NCBI RefSeq assembly: GCF_003049735.1
Contig: NZ_PIRM01000001.1
Span: 124,001 to 188,000 of the forward strand
DNA length: 64,000 nucleotides
From: Campylobacter concisus
Lineage (GTDB): Bacteria > Campylobacterota > Campylobacteria > Campylobacterales > Campylobacteraceae
Direction: 5' to 3'
Shown: piece after piece, positions 38,489 through 46,370 of the stretch
Layout of the letters: the number at the start of each line of letters is the position of its first letter
How positions within the stretch are numbered: the stretch's first letter is position 1
Translations under genes and position numbers: made by a program
Notes under the pieces: model-generated
Database searches by the model: none
Seen by the model: the letters and a program-made list of their open reading frames with translations, nothing else
Told to the model about the DNA's origin: nothing

Positions 38489-39952
38489 TTAGTTTTTATT
38501 CCAGCAACTTGTATTTTTGATGCCAAGACTTTCTGGGTCAAATTCTGGATTTATCCCAGCTTTTCTTTGAGCTTCGTAGTCTTTGACTGCTATTATCACT
38601 ACTTTTGAAAGTAAGAATATAGCGATAATATTAATAGTTGCCATTGCAGCCATTGTGATATCAGCGATATTCCAAGCGAGCTTTAAATTCATCTGAGCAC
38701 CAATAAATATCATAACGACAGCTGTTATCTTAAATAGCAATGTAAACTTGTGGTTTTTGGTTAAAAATTTCATATTTGCCTGAGCGTAGTAGTAGTTGCC
38801 AATAAGCGAAGTGATGGCAAAAAGTACAACTGCAAGAGTAGTAAAATGAACTCCAAATTCACCAAAATACTCTTTCATTGCGGCTTGAACGAGAGGAAGG
38901 GCGGTTAGCACCTCGCCACTTGATCCAGTTTGCTTTGTAAGATATGCCTGTGAAAATAGTACGATCATACCAGAAGCGATACATATAGTCATGTCTATAA
39001 AGACTGCCATTGCTTGAACTAGGCCTTGTTTTACTGGGTGGCTAGTATGTGCTGCGGCTGCTGCGTTTGGAGCTGAGCCCATGCCAGCTTCGTTTGAGAA
39101 AAGGCCTCTTTTGATGCCTATTACGATCACGCTGCCGGCAAATCCACCAAATATCGCTTTAAAATCAAAGGCATTTTCTAAAATCATCTTAACAACATCA
39201 GGAATTTCTTTGAAATTTAAAACGATAGCAATAAGTGCTAGCGAGATGTAGGCAAGTGCCATGAAAGGCACGATATATGAGCTTACTTTACCGATGATGT
39301 GACTTTTGCTAAAAAACATAACCGCCGCAAATGCTGTAAGGATAAGGCCGATGCCAACAGGTAGGCCACTTTGTGCAAAGCTAACGTTGCTACCAGCTTT
39401 GTCATAGTAAATTTCAAAAGCTGATGTCATGGTGTAGCTTTGAAGGCCGTTAAAGCCGTATGCGTAGGTGATGATGAGAATCACCGCAAAAAGCGAAGCC
39501 AACCACTTTATGCCAAGGCCATTTTTGATGTAATAAGCTGGACCACCTTTAAATCCAAAAACGTCTTTTGTCTTATAAATTTGTGCTAGCGTACTCTCTA
39601 TAAAAGCTGAAGCTGATCCTAAAAATGCCATCAAGCACATCCAAAAAAGAGCACCAGGACCGCCCGCAACAATGGCAGCTGAAATTCCAGCGATATTGCC
39701 TATGCCAACGCGTGAAGCAGTCGAGATCATAAGTGCTTGAAATGGTGTTAAATGGTGCTTATTATACTTGTCCTTTTTTTCTACTAAGACTCTGCAAGCC
39801 TCAAAAAACATCCTAAACTGCACAAAACGAGTCAAATAACTAAAATAAATTCCCGTAGCCACAAGAATAATGACTAAAAAATATCCATATAAAAAGTCGT
39901 TGGCTACGTCCATTTTGCCGTTTAAAAAATTTAAGAAACTATCAAGCACCAT
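38489..39952 (-). CDS. AGCS family sodium:alanine/glycine symporter
   Basis: The 487-residue polytopic protein has the AGCS signature STASRVGIGNIAGISAAIVA followed by GGPGALFWMCLMAFLGSASA, and KRGLFSNEAGMGSAPNAAAA. It couples amino-acid uptake, typically alanine or glycine, to Na+. It starts 14 bases after the P-type ATPase gene on the same strand and is followed at once by the small membrane protein, so it appears to belong to the same transcript as the iron-related cluster. Confidence 0.93.
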   Translation of the reverse strand: MVLDSFLNFLNGKMDVANDFLYGYFLVIILVATGIYFSYLTRFVQFRMFFEACRVLVEKKDKYNKHHLTPFQALMISTASRVGIGNIAGISAAIVAGGPGALFWMCLMAFLGSASAFIESTLAQIYKTKDVFGFKGGPAYYIKNGLGIKWLASLFAVILIITYAYGFNGLQSYTMTSAFEIYYDKAGSNVSFAQSGLPVGIGLILTAFAAVMFFSKSHIIGKVSSYIVPFMALAYISLALIAIVLNFKEIPDVVKMILENAFDFKAIFGGFAGSVIVIGIKRGLFSNEAGMGSAPNAAAAAHTSHPVKQGLVQAMAVFIDMTICIASGMIVLFSQAYLTKQTGSSGEVLTALPLVQAAMKEYFGEFGVHFTTLAVVLFAITSLIGNYYYAQANMKFLTKNHKFTLLFKITAVVMIFIGAQMNLKLAWNIADITMAAMATINIIAIFLLSKVVIIAVKDYEAQRKAGINPEFDPESLGIKNTSCWNKN

Positions 39953-39966
39953 CTACCCTTTCAAAT

Positions 39967-42063
39967 TTATTTTGATTTGAATTTTACGCCCTTCATTGAA
40001 TTTAATAAAAGCCAAATCGTTGTGCCATTATGAAGCATGGCAGTTGCTATTGGATTTAACATACCAAGTGTCGCAGCGCTTAGTATAGCTGTGTTTACGC
40101 CAACTGTTGAGCGGAAATTTGAGCTAATTAAATCCATTGTTTTATTTGCAAGCTCTTTTACGAGAGCTACGCTCATGATGTCGTCTTTTAAAAGACTTAT
40201 GTCAGCCGTCGCTTTAGCTATATCAGCACCTTTGTGCATGCTTATGCCCACATTTGCCTTAGTTAGACTTGGAGCATCATTTATGCCATCTCCCACAAAG
40301 GCTACTTTTTTGCCCTCACTCTTTAGCTCTTCGATGATAGCTGCTTTATCTGTTGGTAAGCACTCTGCATAGACCCTATCAAGTCCAAGCTCACGTGCTA
40401 CTTCTTCAGCCTTGCTTTTGATGTCGCCGCTTAGCATGACGACCTCTTTTACGCCAAGGCTTCTTAGCTTTTTAACCATATCTTTTGCGTTTTCTCTCAT
40501 ATCATCTTTCATAGCGATGACGCCAACTAGCTCTTTATCATATCCTACATAGAGTAAGGTTAGTCCGCTATTTAATGCTTTGCTTATTAAAGCTTCATGA
40601 GCTTTAAAGCTTATCATCTCGTCATCTTCTAAAAAGTGTCTACTGCCGATAACCACCTCTTTGCCGTGCATCGCAGTTTTTACGCCGTGAGCTACGATAA
40701 ATTCAACTTCATCGTGATGAATATGGTGGAAACCACGCTTATTTGCAGCTTCAACTATTGCTTCGGCTACTGGATGAAAGTAGTGCTCTTCGGCACTTGC
40801 AGTTAAATTTAATATATCATTTTGAGAAAAGCCCTCTTTAAATGAGTAAATTTCAACTACGCTTAGGCGCCCATGTGTCAGAGTGCCGGTCTTATCAAAT
40901 ACAAAAGTATCAACTGAGCTTAAAGCTTCGATCGCCTTTGCGCCTTTTACAAGAATGCCGTTTCTACCAGCTTTTGAAATACTTGATTTAAAAGCAACTG
41001 GTGTAGCAAGCTTTAATGCACAAGAGTAGTCCGCTTGAAGTACGCTAGCAACGCTATTCATATTTTTATTTATAATGTATGAAAGTCCAGCAAGCGAGAG
41101 TGTAACAGGCACAAGTTTATCGGCTAGTTTTAATGCTTTTACACCAATGGCTGATTTTTCATTGAGTGAAGTTTGTATGTACTCTTTGATCCTAGCTGTT
41201 GCTGTATCACTACCTACATTTTCAGCCCAAATTTTTATCCTACCTTCATCGACAACAGTGCCACTTATAACACGGTCGCCTCTAGCTTTTGGTATAGGTT
41301 CAGCCTCTCCAGTCATTGAGACTTGATTTACATCGGCGTTACCTTCAACGATATAACCATCAACGCCTATCGTCTCACCAGCTCCGACTACTACGATGTC
41401 GCCTTTTTTTAAATTTTCGGTTTTTACTTTTTCAAGCGTCTTTTCACCATTTAAATTTCTCTCGACCCAGACTTCTTCAATATTTGGTTTTGCTAGCTCT
41501 TTGATGAGATCATCACTTCTGTGACTAGCACTTTCTTCCATATATTCGCCGATATTTATCATCAAATTTGTGCTATTTGCTGCTAAATGATCGCCCATTG
41601 CTAGGCTAGTGCCAATAGCTGTTGCTTCAAGCACTTTTGAAGTAACGCCCTCATGCCTTAGCTCTTTTGCACCTTCTATTAAATTTGGTGCTGTGGCGTA
41701 AAGAGTCACGGCTGATTTTAGAGTTTTATTGCTCATAAATGGCGTTATACCAAGTGCGGCAGCAGCCTTATAGATATTTGCCTTGCTTGGCAAATTTGGA
41801 TCTTTTGCCTTTGTTGGAAATTCATAGCTCTTTATAAAGTTTAAAATTTTATCGTAGTTTTTATTGTATTCAACGATAATACTTTTTGCGTATTTATTTA
41901 CACGAACACTTAGTGCATCAGTTCGCTCTGAGATCGCAGCCTCGATAGCGCTGACGTCGCTTCTAGCGTTTAGGCTCTCGCAAATAAACCTCGCTCTATT
42001 TTTACTCTTGTGAGCTAGAGTGATCTTATTTTTGTGAGTCAAGTTCTGCTTTGACATCTTCAA
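39967..42063 (-). CDS. P1B-type metal ATPase with SCA motif, FezB-like
   Basis: The 698-residue protein has TGE at 251-253, the phosphorylation site DKTGT at 390-394, and GDGINDAPSL near the C terminus, so it is a metal-pumping P1B ATPase. The usual CPC metal motif in the membrane is replaced by YSCALKLATP (SCA at 347-349). The N terminus holds an HMA-like fold (about 15-80) with a basic KNRARF stretch instead of CxxC. These are features I associate with the P1B-6 group, which includes FezB, the iron pump of ferrosomes. It overlaps the upstream small-protein gene by 38 bases. Fe2+ as cargo is inference. Confidence 0.88.
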   Translation of the reverse strand: MKMSKQNLTHKNKITLAHKSKNRARFICESLNARSDVSAIEAAISERTDALSVRVNKYAKSIIVEYNKNYDKILNFIKSYEFPTKAKDPNLPSKANIYKAAAALGITPFMSNKTLKSAVTLYATAPNLIEGAKELRHEGVTSKVLEATAIGTSLAMGDHLAANSTNLMINIGEYMEESASHRSDDLIKELAKPNIEEVWVERNLNGEKTLEKVKTENLKKGDIVVVGAGETIGVDGYIVEGNADVNQVSMTGEAEPIPKARGDRVISGTVVDEGRIKIWAENVGSDTATARIKEYIQTSLNEKSAIGVKALKLADKLVPVTLSLAGLSYIINKNMNSVASVLQADYSCALKLATPVAFKSSISKAGRNGILVKGAKAIEALSSVDTFVFDKTGTLTHGRLSVVEIYSFKEGFSQNDILNLTASAEEHYFHPVAEAIVEAANKRGFHHIHHDEVEFIVAHGVKTAMHGKEVVIGSRHFLEDDEMISFKAHEALISKALNSGLTLLYVGYDKELVGVIAMKDDMRENAKDMVKKLRSLGVKEVVMLSGDIKSKAEEVARELGLDRVYAECLPTDKAAIIEELKSEGKKVAFVGDGINDAPSLTKANVGISMHKGADIAKATADISLLKDDIMSVALVKELANKTMDLISSNFRSTVGVNTAILSAATLGMLNPIATAMLHNGTTIWLLLNSMKGVKFKSK

Positions 42064-42349
42064 AACGCTCTTTTAGTTCTTCTATGCCAGCATTTATAAG
42101 CTCGCCACCTTTGATAATCGCTTTAAATACGCACTCTTGTGCTTTTGGATTAGTCAGTACATAAGCTGCGATACCACCTAGAACTAGACCTTTTACAAAG
42201 CCAGCAGCATTAAAATTTTCAGGTACAAATGGTAAATTTTGAGCTGCATTGTTTATTGCATTATCGATTGCGCTTGGTTGAGTAGCTGCTGCATTGTTAG
42301 CCGCAGTTTCACTTGCTACGTTTTCTTCATTGATGTAAGGGTTATTCAT
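42026..42349 (-). CDS. Small Gly-rich membrane protein A of the ferrosome-like cluster
   Basis: The 107-residue protein has an acidic, Ala/Asn-rich N terminus, then one hydrophobic Gly-rich segment FVKGLVLGGIAAYVL, then a charged helix (GGELINAGIEELKERFEDVKAEL). Layout and position, between the other small proteins and the P1B ATPase, resemble organelle-membrane proteins of fez clusters. Genes overlap on both sides (1 and 38 bases). No enzyme motif is visible. Confidence 0.65.
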   Translation of the reverse strand: MNNPYINEENVASETAANNAAATQPSAIDNAINNAAQNLPFVPENFNAAGFVKGLVLGGIAAYVLTNPKAQECVFKAIIKGGELINAGIEELKERFEDVKAELDSQK

Positions 42350-42663
42350 TATTTACTCTCCAATTTTATTAGTTTTTCTGCTATCAAAAGACCGCCAATG
42401 CCAGCTGCTGTAAAAGCTGCTGCATTTAGATATTTTTTTTGTGCTATTAAATTTGAAGCATGAATACCAACAGCACCTACAAAACCACCAGTTACAGCGT
42501 ATTTCGCTATCTTTTTAGCAACATCTTTTTTAGTTGCTCTATTATTTAGATAGTCGCTAAAGCCAAGTGCAGCTGCACCCATGCCAGCGATTAAAGCACC
42601 GCTGATGAAGTGATCAAATGGAAGTCTTGTGCTTGAAAGTGTAAAAAGACTATTTTCTTGCAT
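42349..42663 (-). CDS. Small Gly/Ala-rich membrane protein B of the ferrosome-like cluster
   Basis: The 104-residue protein is mostly three Gly/Ala-rich hydrophobic stretches: FISGALIAGMGAAALGF, KYAVTGGFVGAVGIHAS and AAAFTAAGIGGLLIAEKL. Short basic loops separate them. The GxxxG-type packing recalls small magnetosome or ferrosome membrane proteins. AAGGATAGAGA precedes the ATG. It touches the next gene by one base (ATG/TAA overlap). Family not recognised. Confidence 0.65.
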   Translation of the reverse strand: MQENSLFTLSSTRLPFDHFISGALIAGMGAAALGFSDYLNNRATKKDVAKKIAKYAVTGGFVGAVGIHASNLIAQKKYLNAAAFTAAGIGGLLIAEKLIKLESK

Positions 42664-42672
42664 TCTCTATCC

Positions 42673-43023
42673 TTAAGCTATATCGTTTGGTGTGATAGCT
42701 TTTGGAGCGGCTGGCTTTTTAGCGCGTGGTTTTCTTGTTTTCTTTACCACTTTTTCAGCCTCTTTTTCTACTTTTTTAGCACCGCGTTTTGCTTTTTTCT
42801 CTTCTTTTACTATAAAGTCTTTTGCATCTTTTGCAACGCTTTTACCTTTTTTGTAAAGATCTTTTGCGGCTTCTTTGCCTTTATCAAAGCCATCTTGGGC
42901 GTACTCTTTGATCTTATCTCTTTTATTCCAAGCAGCTATTGCTAAACCGCCTACTGCTAAACCTGCTAAAAATGGTAATGCCATTTTAAATCCTTTCTTT
43001 GTTTGATTTTGTAAATTATTCAT
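42673..43023 (-). CDS. YtxH-like membrane protein with Lys/Ala-rich tail
   Basis: The 116-residue protein has one N-terminal hydrophobic segment MALPFLAGLAVGGLAIAAW. An amphipathic, lysine-rich helix then ends in an Ala/Lys/Pro tail (KKTRKPRAKKPAAPKA) like those of histone-like or granule-associated proteins (YtxH, PhaF). One face could sit in a membrane with the tail touching a polyanion or mineral surface. I prefer ATG 43023 because AAGG lies 9 bases upstream; an ATG at 43032 lies directly on that ribosome site. It overlaps the ferritin-like gene. Confidence 0.65.
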   Translation of the reverse strand: MNNLQNQTKKGFKMALPFLAGLAVGGLAIAAWNKRDKIKEYAQDGFDKGKEAAKDLYKKGKSVAKDAKDFIVKEEKKAKRGAKKVEKEAEKVVKKTRKPRAKKPAAPKAITPNDIA

Positions 43024-43666
43024 TTTCTTCATCCTTATTAAAATTTTTACTAACTACTGAAATGCCTAATGCCCCAAGCGCAAGTCCGCTAAAAAACGAG
43101 AAATTTGGATTATTAGTTATCTTTGCTAACTCGCTTTTATCAGCCTTGCCACTTGCGATATTTTGCAAGCTTTTAGTTATCTCATTAAAGTCATTTTGAT
43201 AGTTTTCTAAAATATTTGTTATGCCATTTTGCTCAAAATTTTGTGAAATTTCATTTAAATTTAGCTCATTTTTTATTTCACAGCTACTATAAATTTCTTT
43301 TAAGCATTGCTTTAAAGAGGCGATGTATTCGTTATTTGAAGTAGCCCAAAGTCTAAAAAATAGATCTTTTAGCTCTTCATCATCTAAGCTTTCACAAAAT
43401 TTTTCATACATTTTATTTAGCTCTAACTCATAGTTTAAAGCTTGTATCAGCGCATCTTCTTTATTTTTTGCCGGCAAAAATATAGCTTCATTTTCGCAAG
43501 CAAGCTCATAATCATGTGTGCTCGCAAATTTTTCTATTAAGATGATCGCATTTTTTCTGATATTTGCGATCTCGTTAAAAACATCACCAAACGAAGCTAA
43601 ATTTTCATATAAGCTAAGTGCGTTCTTTTCGCTGGTATATGATGCATTTAAAAGTTCATTAAGCAT
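43016..43666 (-). CDS. Ferritin-like helical protein with C-terminal membrane segment
   Basis: The 216-residue protein shows four ferritin-like helices: SEKNALSLYENLASF, NEIANIRKNAIILIEKFA, ALNYELELNKMYEKF and NNEYIASLKQCL. The first and third keep a helix Glu with a following Tyr, as in di-iron ferritin-like proteins. The expected ExxH ligands in helices 2 and 4 are not evident, so the iron centre may be altered. A linker and a Gly-rich hydrophobic tail FFSGLALGALGISVV follow, like the segments in neighbouring small proteins. It overlaps genes on both sides. A role at an iron-containing membrane compartment is inference. Confidence 0.6.
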   Translation of the reverse strand: MLNELLNASYTSEKNALSLYENLASFGDVFNEIANIRKNAIILIEKFASTHDYELACENEAIFLPAKNKEDALIQALNYELELNKMYEKFCESLDDEELKDLFFRLWATSNNEYIASLKQCLKEIYSSCEIKNELNLNEISQNFEQNGITNILENYQNDFNEITKSLQNIASGKADKSELAKITNNPNFSFFSGLALGALGISVVSKNFNKDEENE

Positions 43667-43982
43667 ATTTCACTTCTTTTGCAACTTCATTTACTCTAGT
43701 TGAAATCTCTTCTAAATTTTGCCCTTTTAAAAGATCTTCCCAAAGATTTTTTGGAAAAATTTCATGATCGTATTCGATCGTTACAGAGCCGATTAGCTTG
43801 TTAAATTTTACATTTTTTATACCATTTATCTGAGCTATCACATCATCTAGGCTAGCTAAATTTACGCTGCTACTTAGCTCTTTTATCTTTGGGCTAACTC
43901 TTACTCTTAGTCTGCCGTTTGTGTGAGCTATCATTGAAAAATAGCTTGCAACTTGTGCTAAAGTTTGTGTTTTTATATCCAT
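43659..43982 (-). CDS. HMA-like protein with RxRxR motif
   Basis: The 107-residue protein has a ferredoxin-like HMA layout: HTNGRLRVRVSPKI at about 20-33, a helix SLDDVIAQINGIKNV, and strands FNKLIGSVTIEYD. The metal-binding CxxC of ordinary HMA domains is replaced by HxxxGRLRVRV, the type called HMA_2. Such proteins often accompany P1B-6 ATPases. It is the first gene of the small-protein run. I prefer ATG 43982 because AAAGG lies 7 bases upstream; the ATG at 43988 overlaps that site. Confidence 0.7.
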   Translation of the reverse strand: MDIKTQTLAQVASYFSMIAHTNGRLRVRVSPKIKELSSSVNLASLDDVIAQINGIKNVKFNKLIGSVTIEYDHEIFPKNLWEDLLKGQNLEEISTRVNEVAKEVKYA

Positions 43983-44005
43983 TTTCATCCTTTTTTTAAT
44001 TGTGT

Positions 44006-44011
44006 ATTATC
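44006..44011 (-). promoter_or_regulatory. Predicted -10 box of the ferrosome-like operon
   Basis: GATAAT on the reverse strand, about 20 bases before the first gene. A Fur-box-like site lies about 40-70 bases further upstream, inside the spacer after the Fur-family gene. Confidence 0.4.
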
Positions 44012-44047
44012 TATTTCACAGCTTAAATAAATCTGAAATTTTTTTGT

Positions 44048-44080
44048 TTTTCATTATCAAAAAGTAAAATGAAATGATAA
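44048..44080. promoter_or_regulatory. Fur-box-like sequences upstream of the ferrosome-like operon
   Basis: TTTTCATTATCAAAAAG at 44049-44065 and a reverse-like GAAATGATAA at 44071-44080 resemble halves of the GATAATGATAATCATTATC consensus. The pair lies in the 101-base spacer between the Fur-family gene and the first small-protein gene. Binding by Fur or by the local regulator is inference. Confidence 0.4.
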
Positions 44081-44083
44081 AAT

Positions 44084-44530
44084 TTAATTTCCATTTTTCT
44101 CTTGGCAATCACTACAAATACCATAAAGTATCATTGTATGCGACTGTTCACTAAAATTTTTTTCTTTGCAAATTTGCTCTTGTCTTTGCTCTATCATCTC
44201 ATCTTCAAAATCAACTATCTTTTCACAAATTTCACATATCAAATGATCGTGCGAGGATTTTAAATTTAGTTCAAATTTTTTTACTCCATTTTCTTCAAAA
44301 CAATTTGCAAGATGATGCATTTCGAGAAAATTTAAAAACGAGTAAATTGATGTCATTGAAATTTCATTCTTGTGGATTTTGTAAATTTCTGAAGAAATTT
44401 CTTGAGCACTTAGATGAGAGTTGCTAATGAAAAGTACATGCAAAATTTGTTCTTTTAACTCTGAGCTTTTCTGCCCAAAGGCTTCTAAAAATTCTTTAAA
44501 ATGCTTATAAAATAGTTCAAAATTATCCAC
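44084..44530 (-). CDS. Divergent Fur-family transcriptional regulator
   Basis: The 148-residue protein has a winged-helix N-terminal domain and the Fur hallmark SHDHLICEICEKIVDFED, followed by a second CxxC near the end (GICSDCQ). The two CxxC motifs form the structural zinc site. Its DNA-binding part (MTSIYSFLNFLEMHHLAN) differs from the housekeeping Fur spelling (VYRTLNLLEE), so it looks like a cluster-specific paralogue. Start GTG 44530 has TTAGG 5 bases upstream. It directly precedes the iron-related genes on the same strand and has a Fur-box-like sequence upstream. It might sense iron or another metal. Confidence 0.88.
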   Translation of the reverse strand: MDNFELFYKHFKEFLEAFGQKSSELKEQILHVLFISNSHLSAQEISSEIYKIHKNEISMTSIYSFLNFLEMHHLANCFEENGVKKFELNLKSSHDHLICEICEKIVDFEDEMIEQRQEQICKEKNFSEQSHTMILYGICSDCQEKNGN

Positions 44531-44542
44531 AAAAACCTAACT

Positions 44543-44561
44543 AAAATGATAATGAATATAA
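44543..44561. promoter_or_regulatory. Fur-box-like sequence before the regulator gene
   Basis: AAAATGATAATGAATATAA closely resembles a half of the Fur consensus with an adjacent AAT run, 13 bases upstream of the GTG start. It would fit autoregulation. Confidence 0.45.
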
Positions 44562-44680
44562 GGATTTTACAACTTTACTTATAAAAAAAGCATAAAATTT
44601 CTTACGAATTTCAAGTAAAGTATTTTATAAGATTGTTTTGGTATAGTGTCGCATTTTTTAAATCAAAATTAAGGAATAAA

Positions 44681-44890
44681 ATGACTTACGACGAGCTTGA
44701 ATTAGACGCCGTTTTGTTAGAGGTTTTAGAAAATAGAGGCAGCTTTGATTCTATGGACGATGAGGAGCTTTATGAGCTTATCGAACAAGTTGCACAATAT
44801 ACAGATGGCGATTACGAAGAAGCGTTTGAGTATATGACTCAATTTTCTCCAATCCCTAAAAAACGCTTTGTTTCACTATTTATGGTTTAG
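44681..44890 (+). CDS. Small acidic hypothetical protein
   Basis: The 69-residue soluble acidic protein opens MTYDELELDAVLLEVLENRG and ends FSPIPKKRFVSLFMV. I do not recognise a family, and the predicted structure is helical. The start at ATG 44681 has AAGGAATAAA immediately upstream, while an earlier ATG lacks any ribosome site. A -10-like TGGTATAGT at 44639-44647 precedes it. Its composition and clear signals suggest a real gene conserved in Campylobacter, but this is not verified. Confidence 0.7.
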   Translation: MTYDELELDAVLLEVLENRGSFDSMDDEELYELIEQVAQYTDGDYEEAFEYMTQFSPIPKKRFVSLFMV

Positions 44891-44981
44891 CAAAAAGCTA
44901 AGCCATAACTTCTATAAAATTAATCAAAAAAGTAAAAATAAAAAGAGCTCTTGACCCACTTAATGAGCCAAGAAATTTGAG

Positions 44982-45644
44982 CTATAAGAAGTATTTTGAG
45001 ATTATTTCTTTAAATTTTAGTGTGTATTTACTAGCTTTTGGGCTATTGTTGTAGATATTCTCAAAATCATACATTCGCTCATAGTAATCATTTGTATCTT
45101 GTATATTTATTTTAAGCCTTGCCACATCTAAGCTAACGCCTATAAAGGCACCACTTGTCTTGCCACGCTCCTCAGCAAATGCTGAAATTTCAGGCAAATC
45201 ACTTGTGATCGCTACCTCATTACCAACGCCACCAGTTGCTTCTGCTTTTAGGCTGATCGTATCTTTTGCATTAAATAAATTTGCATAAGCTTCTGAATTT
45301 TTAAATAAGATGATCATGTCAGCTGAGCTGTAACCAAGTTGTAAGCCTATGCTTCCAGATGTGTAATTTACAAAAAATGGACTTGACCATTCACCATCAT
45401 CGTTTTTAGCGATAAATACGCCTTTACCTGTTGAGCCAGTTACAACAGCGCCTGCTTTTGTCACATCAGGGATTATGGCGATCGCTTTTATGCCTTCAAA
45501 TTTAGTGTTTGGCTTTAAATTTCTTGCACCAAAAGCATTTAAAATATTTATTGCATTTTTTAGCTTTTGATTTTGGACCACATCAGCATTTAAGTGTGGC
45601 GTGAAAAATAAACCAGCAAGAAATATGATTAATAGTTTTTTCAT
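44982..45644 (-). CDS. Secreted SYLF-domain (Ysc84-like) lipid-binding protein 1
   Basis: The 220-residue protein has a signal peptide (MKKLLIIFLAGLFFTPHLNA) and a SYLF/DUF500 domain: AIAIIPDVTKAGAVVTGSTGKGVF, WSSPFFVNYTSGSIGLQLGYSS, and a C-terminal stretch with EERGKTSGAFIGVSLDVARLKI. SYLF domains bind phosphoinositides or other lipids in eukaryotes. The role in bacteria is unsettled, probably envelope-related. A paralogue lies at 55160-55756. Monocistronic. Confidence 0.88.
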   Translation of the reverse strand: MKKLLIIFLAGLFFTPHLNADVVQNQKLKNAINILNAFGARNLKPNTKFEGIKAIAIIPDVTKAGAVVTGSTGKGVFIAKNDDGEWSSPFFVNYTSGSIGLQLGYSSADMIILFKNSEAYANLFNAKDTISLKAEATGGVGNEVAITSDLPEISAFAEERGKTSGAFIGVSLDVARLKINIQDTNDYYERMYDFENIYNNSPKASKYTLKFKEIISKYFL

Positions 45645-45761
45645 TAAAATTCCTTCCTTAAATTTTTCGTTATTATAGCCTAAAATAAACTAATGGTAAA
45701 AATATTATTAATGATTTTTTATGAGAGTTCATTATAAAATGCGACCTTTTAAGGGAAAAAT

Positions 45762-46370
45762 ATGAGTTTAATACTTTTTGTCGAATACGTCGGTATCGCA
45801 TCAGCTGCACTTAGCGGGTTTTTATTTGCAGTAAAAAAGGAGTGCGACTGGCTTGGAGTCTTTTTGTCTGCATTTTTGACCGCACTTGGTGGCGGTATCA
45901 TGCGTGATATGCTTGTTGGTAGGGCGGTTTATTCATTTACGCACTATATGCCAGTAAGCGTTGTTATTTTTATGTTGATTGTTTCAAGAGTGGCAAATTT
46001 ACACATAAAAAGAGAAGGCTTGGAGCGAAAATTTGTATTCATCTTCGCCGATGCGATCGATGTTATCTGCTTTTCGATCGTTGGTGCGATGGTTGCTATT
46101 GAGTACAACTACAACATCTTTGGCGTGATGATGATCGCCTTTTTTAACGGCGTTGGCGGCGGTATCTTAAGAGATATATTGCTAAATGAAATTCCATGGT
46201 TTTTACGCACTGGACTTTACGGCACGATAAGCCTTGGTGTGGGGCTTGCTTACTTTGTGCTATATCATCTAGGTCTTACCAATATATTTTTTACCATGCT
46301 CTTGCTCGCTGCTGGCATTACAGTTAGGATGTTTGCATTTTATAGAGGCTGGAAGCTACCTGATCTATGA
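45762..46370 (+). CDS. TRIC/YicG-type (UPF0126) membrane protein
   Basis: The 202-residue protein has seven predicted helices in two similar halves, each with a Gly-rich repeat (LGGGIMRDMLVG and GVGGGILRDILLNE). This is the layout of prokaryotic TRIC-type trimeric cation channels of the UPF0126 family. Its physiological ion is unknown. It overlaps the methyltransferase gene by 4 bases. Confidence 0.9.
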   Translation: MSLILFVEYVGIASAALSGFLFAVKKECDWLGVFLSAFLTALGGGIMRDMLVGRAVYSFTHYMPVSVVIFMLIVSRVANLHIKREGLERKFVFIFADAIDVICFSIVGAMVAIEYNYNIFGVMMIAFFNGVGGGILRDILLNEIPWFLRTGLYGTISLGVGLAYFVLYHLGLTNIFFTMLLLAAGITVRMFAFYRGWKLPDL

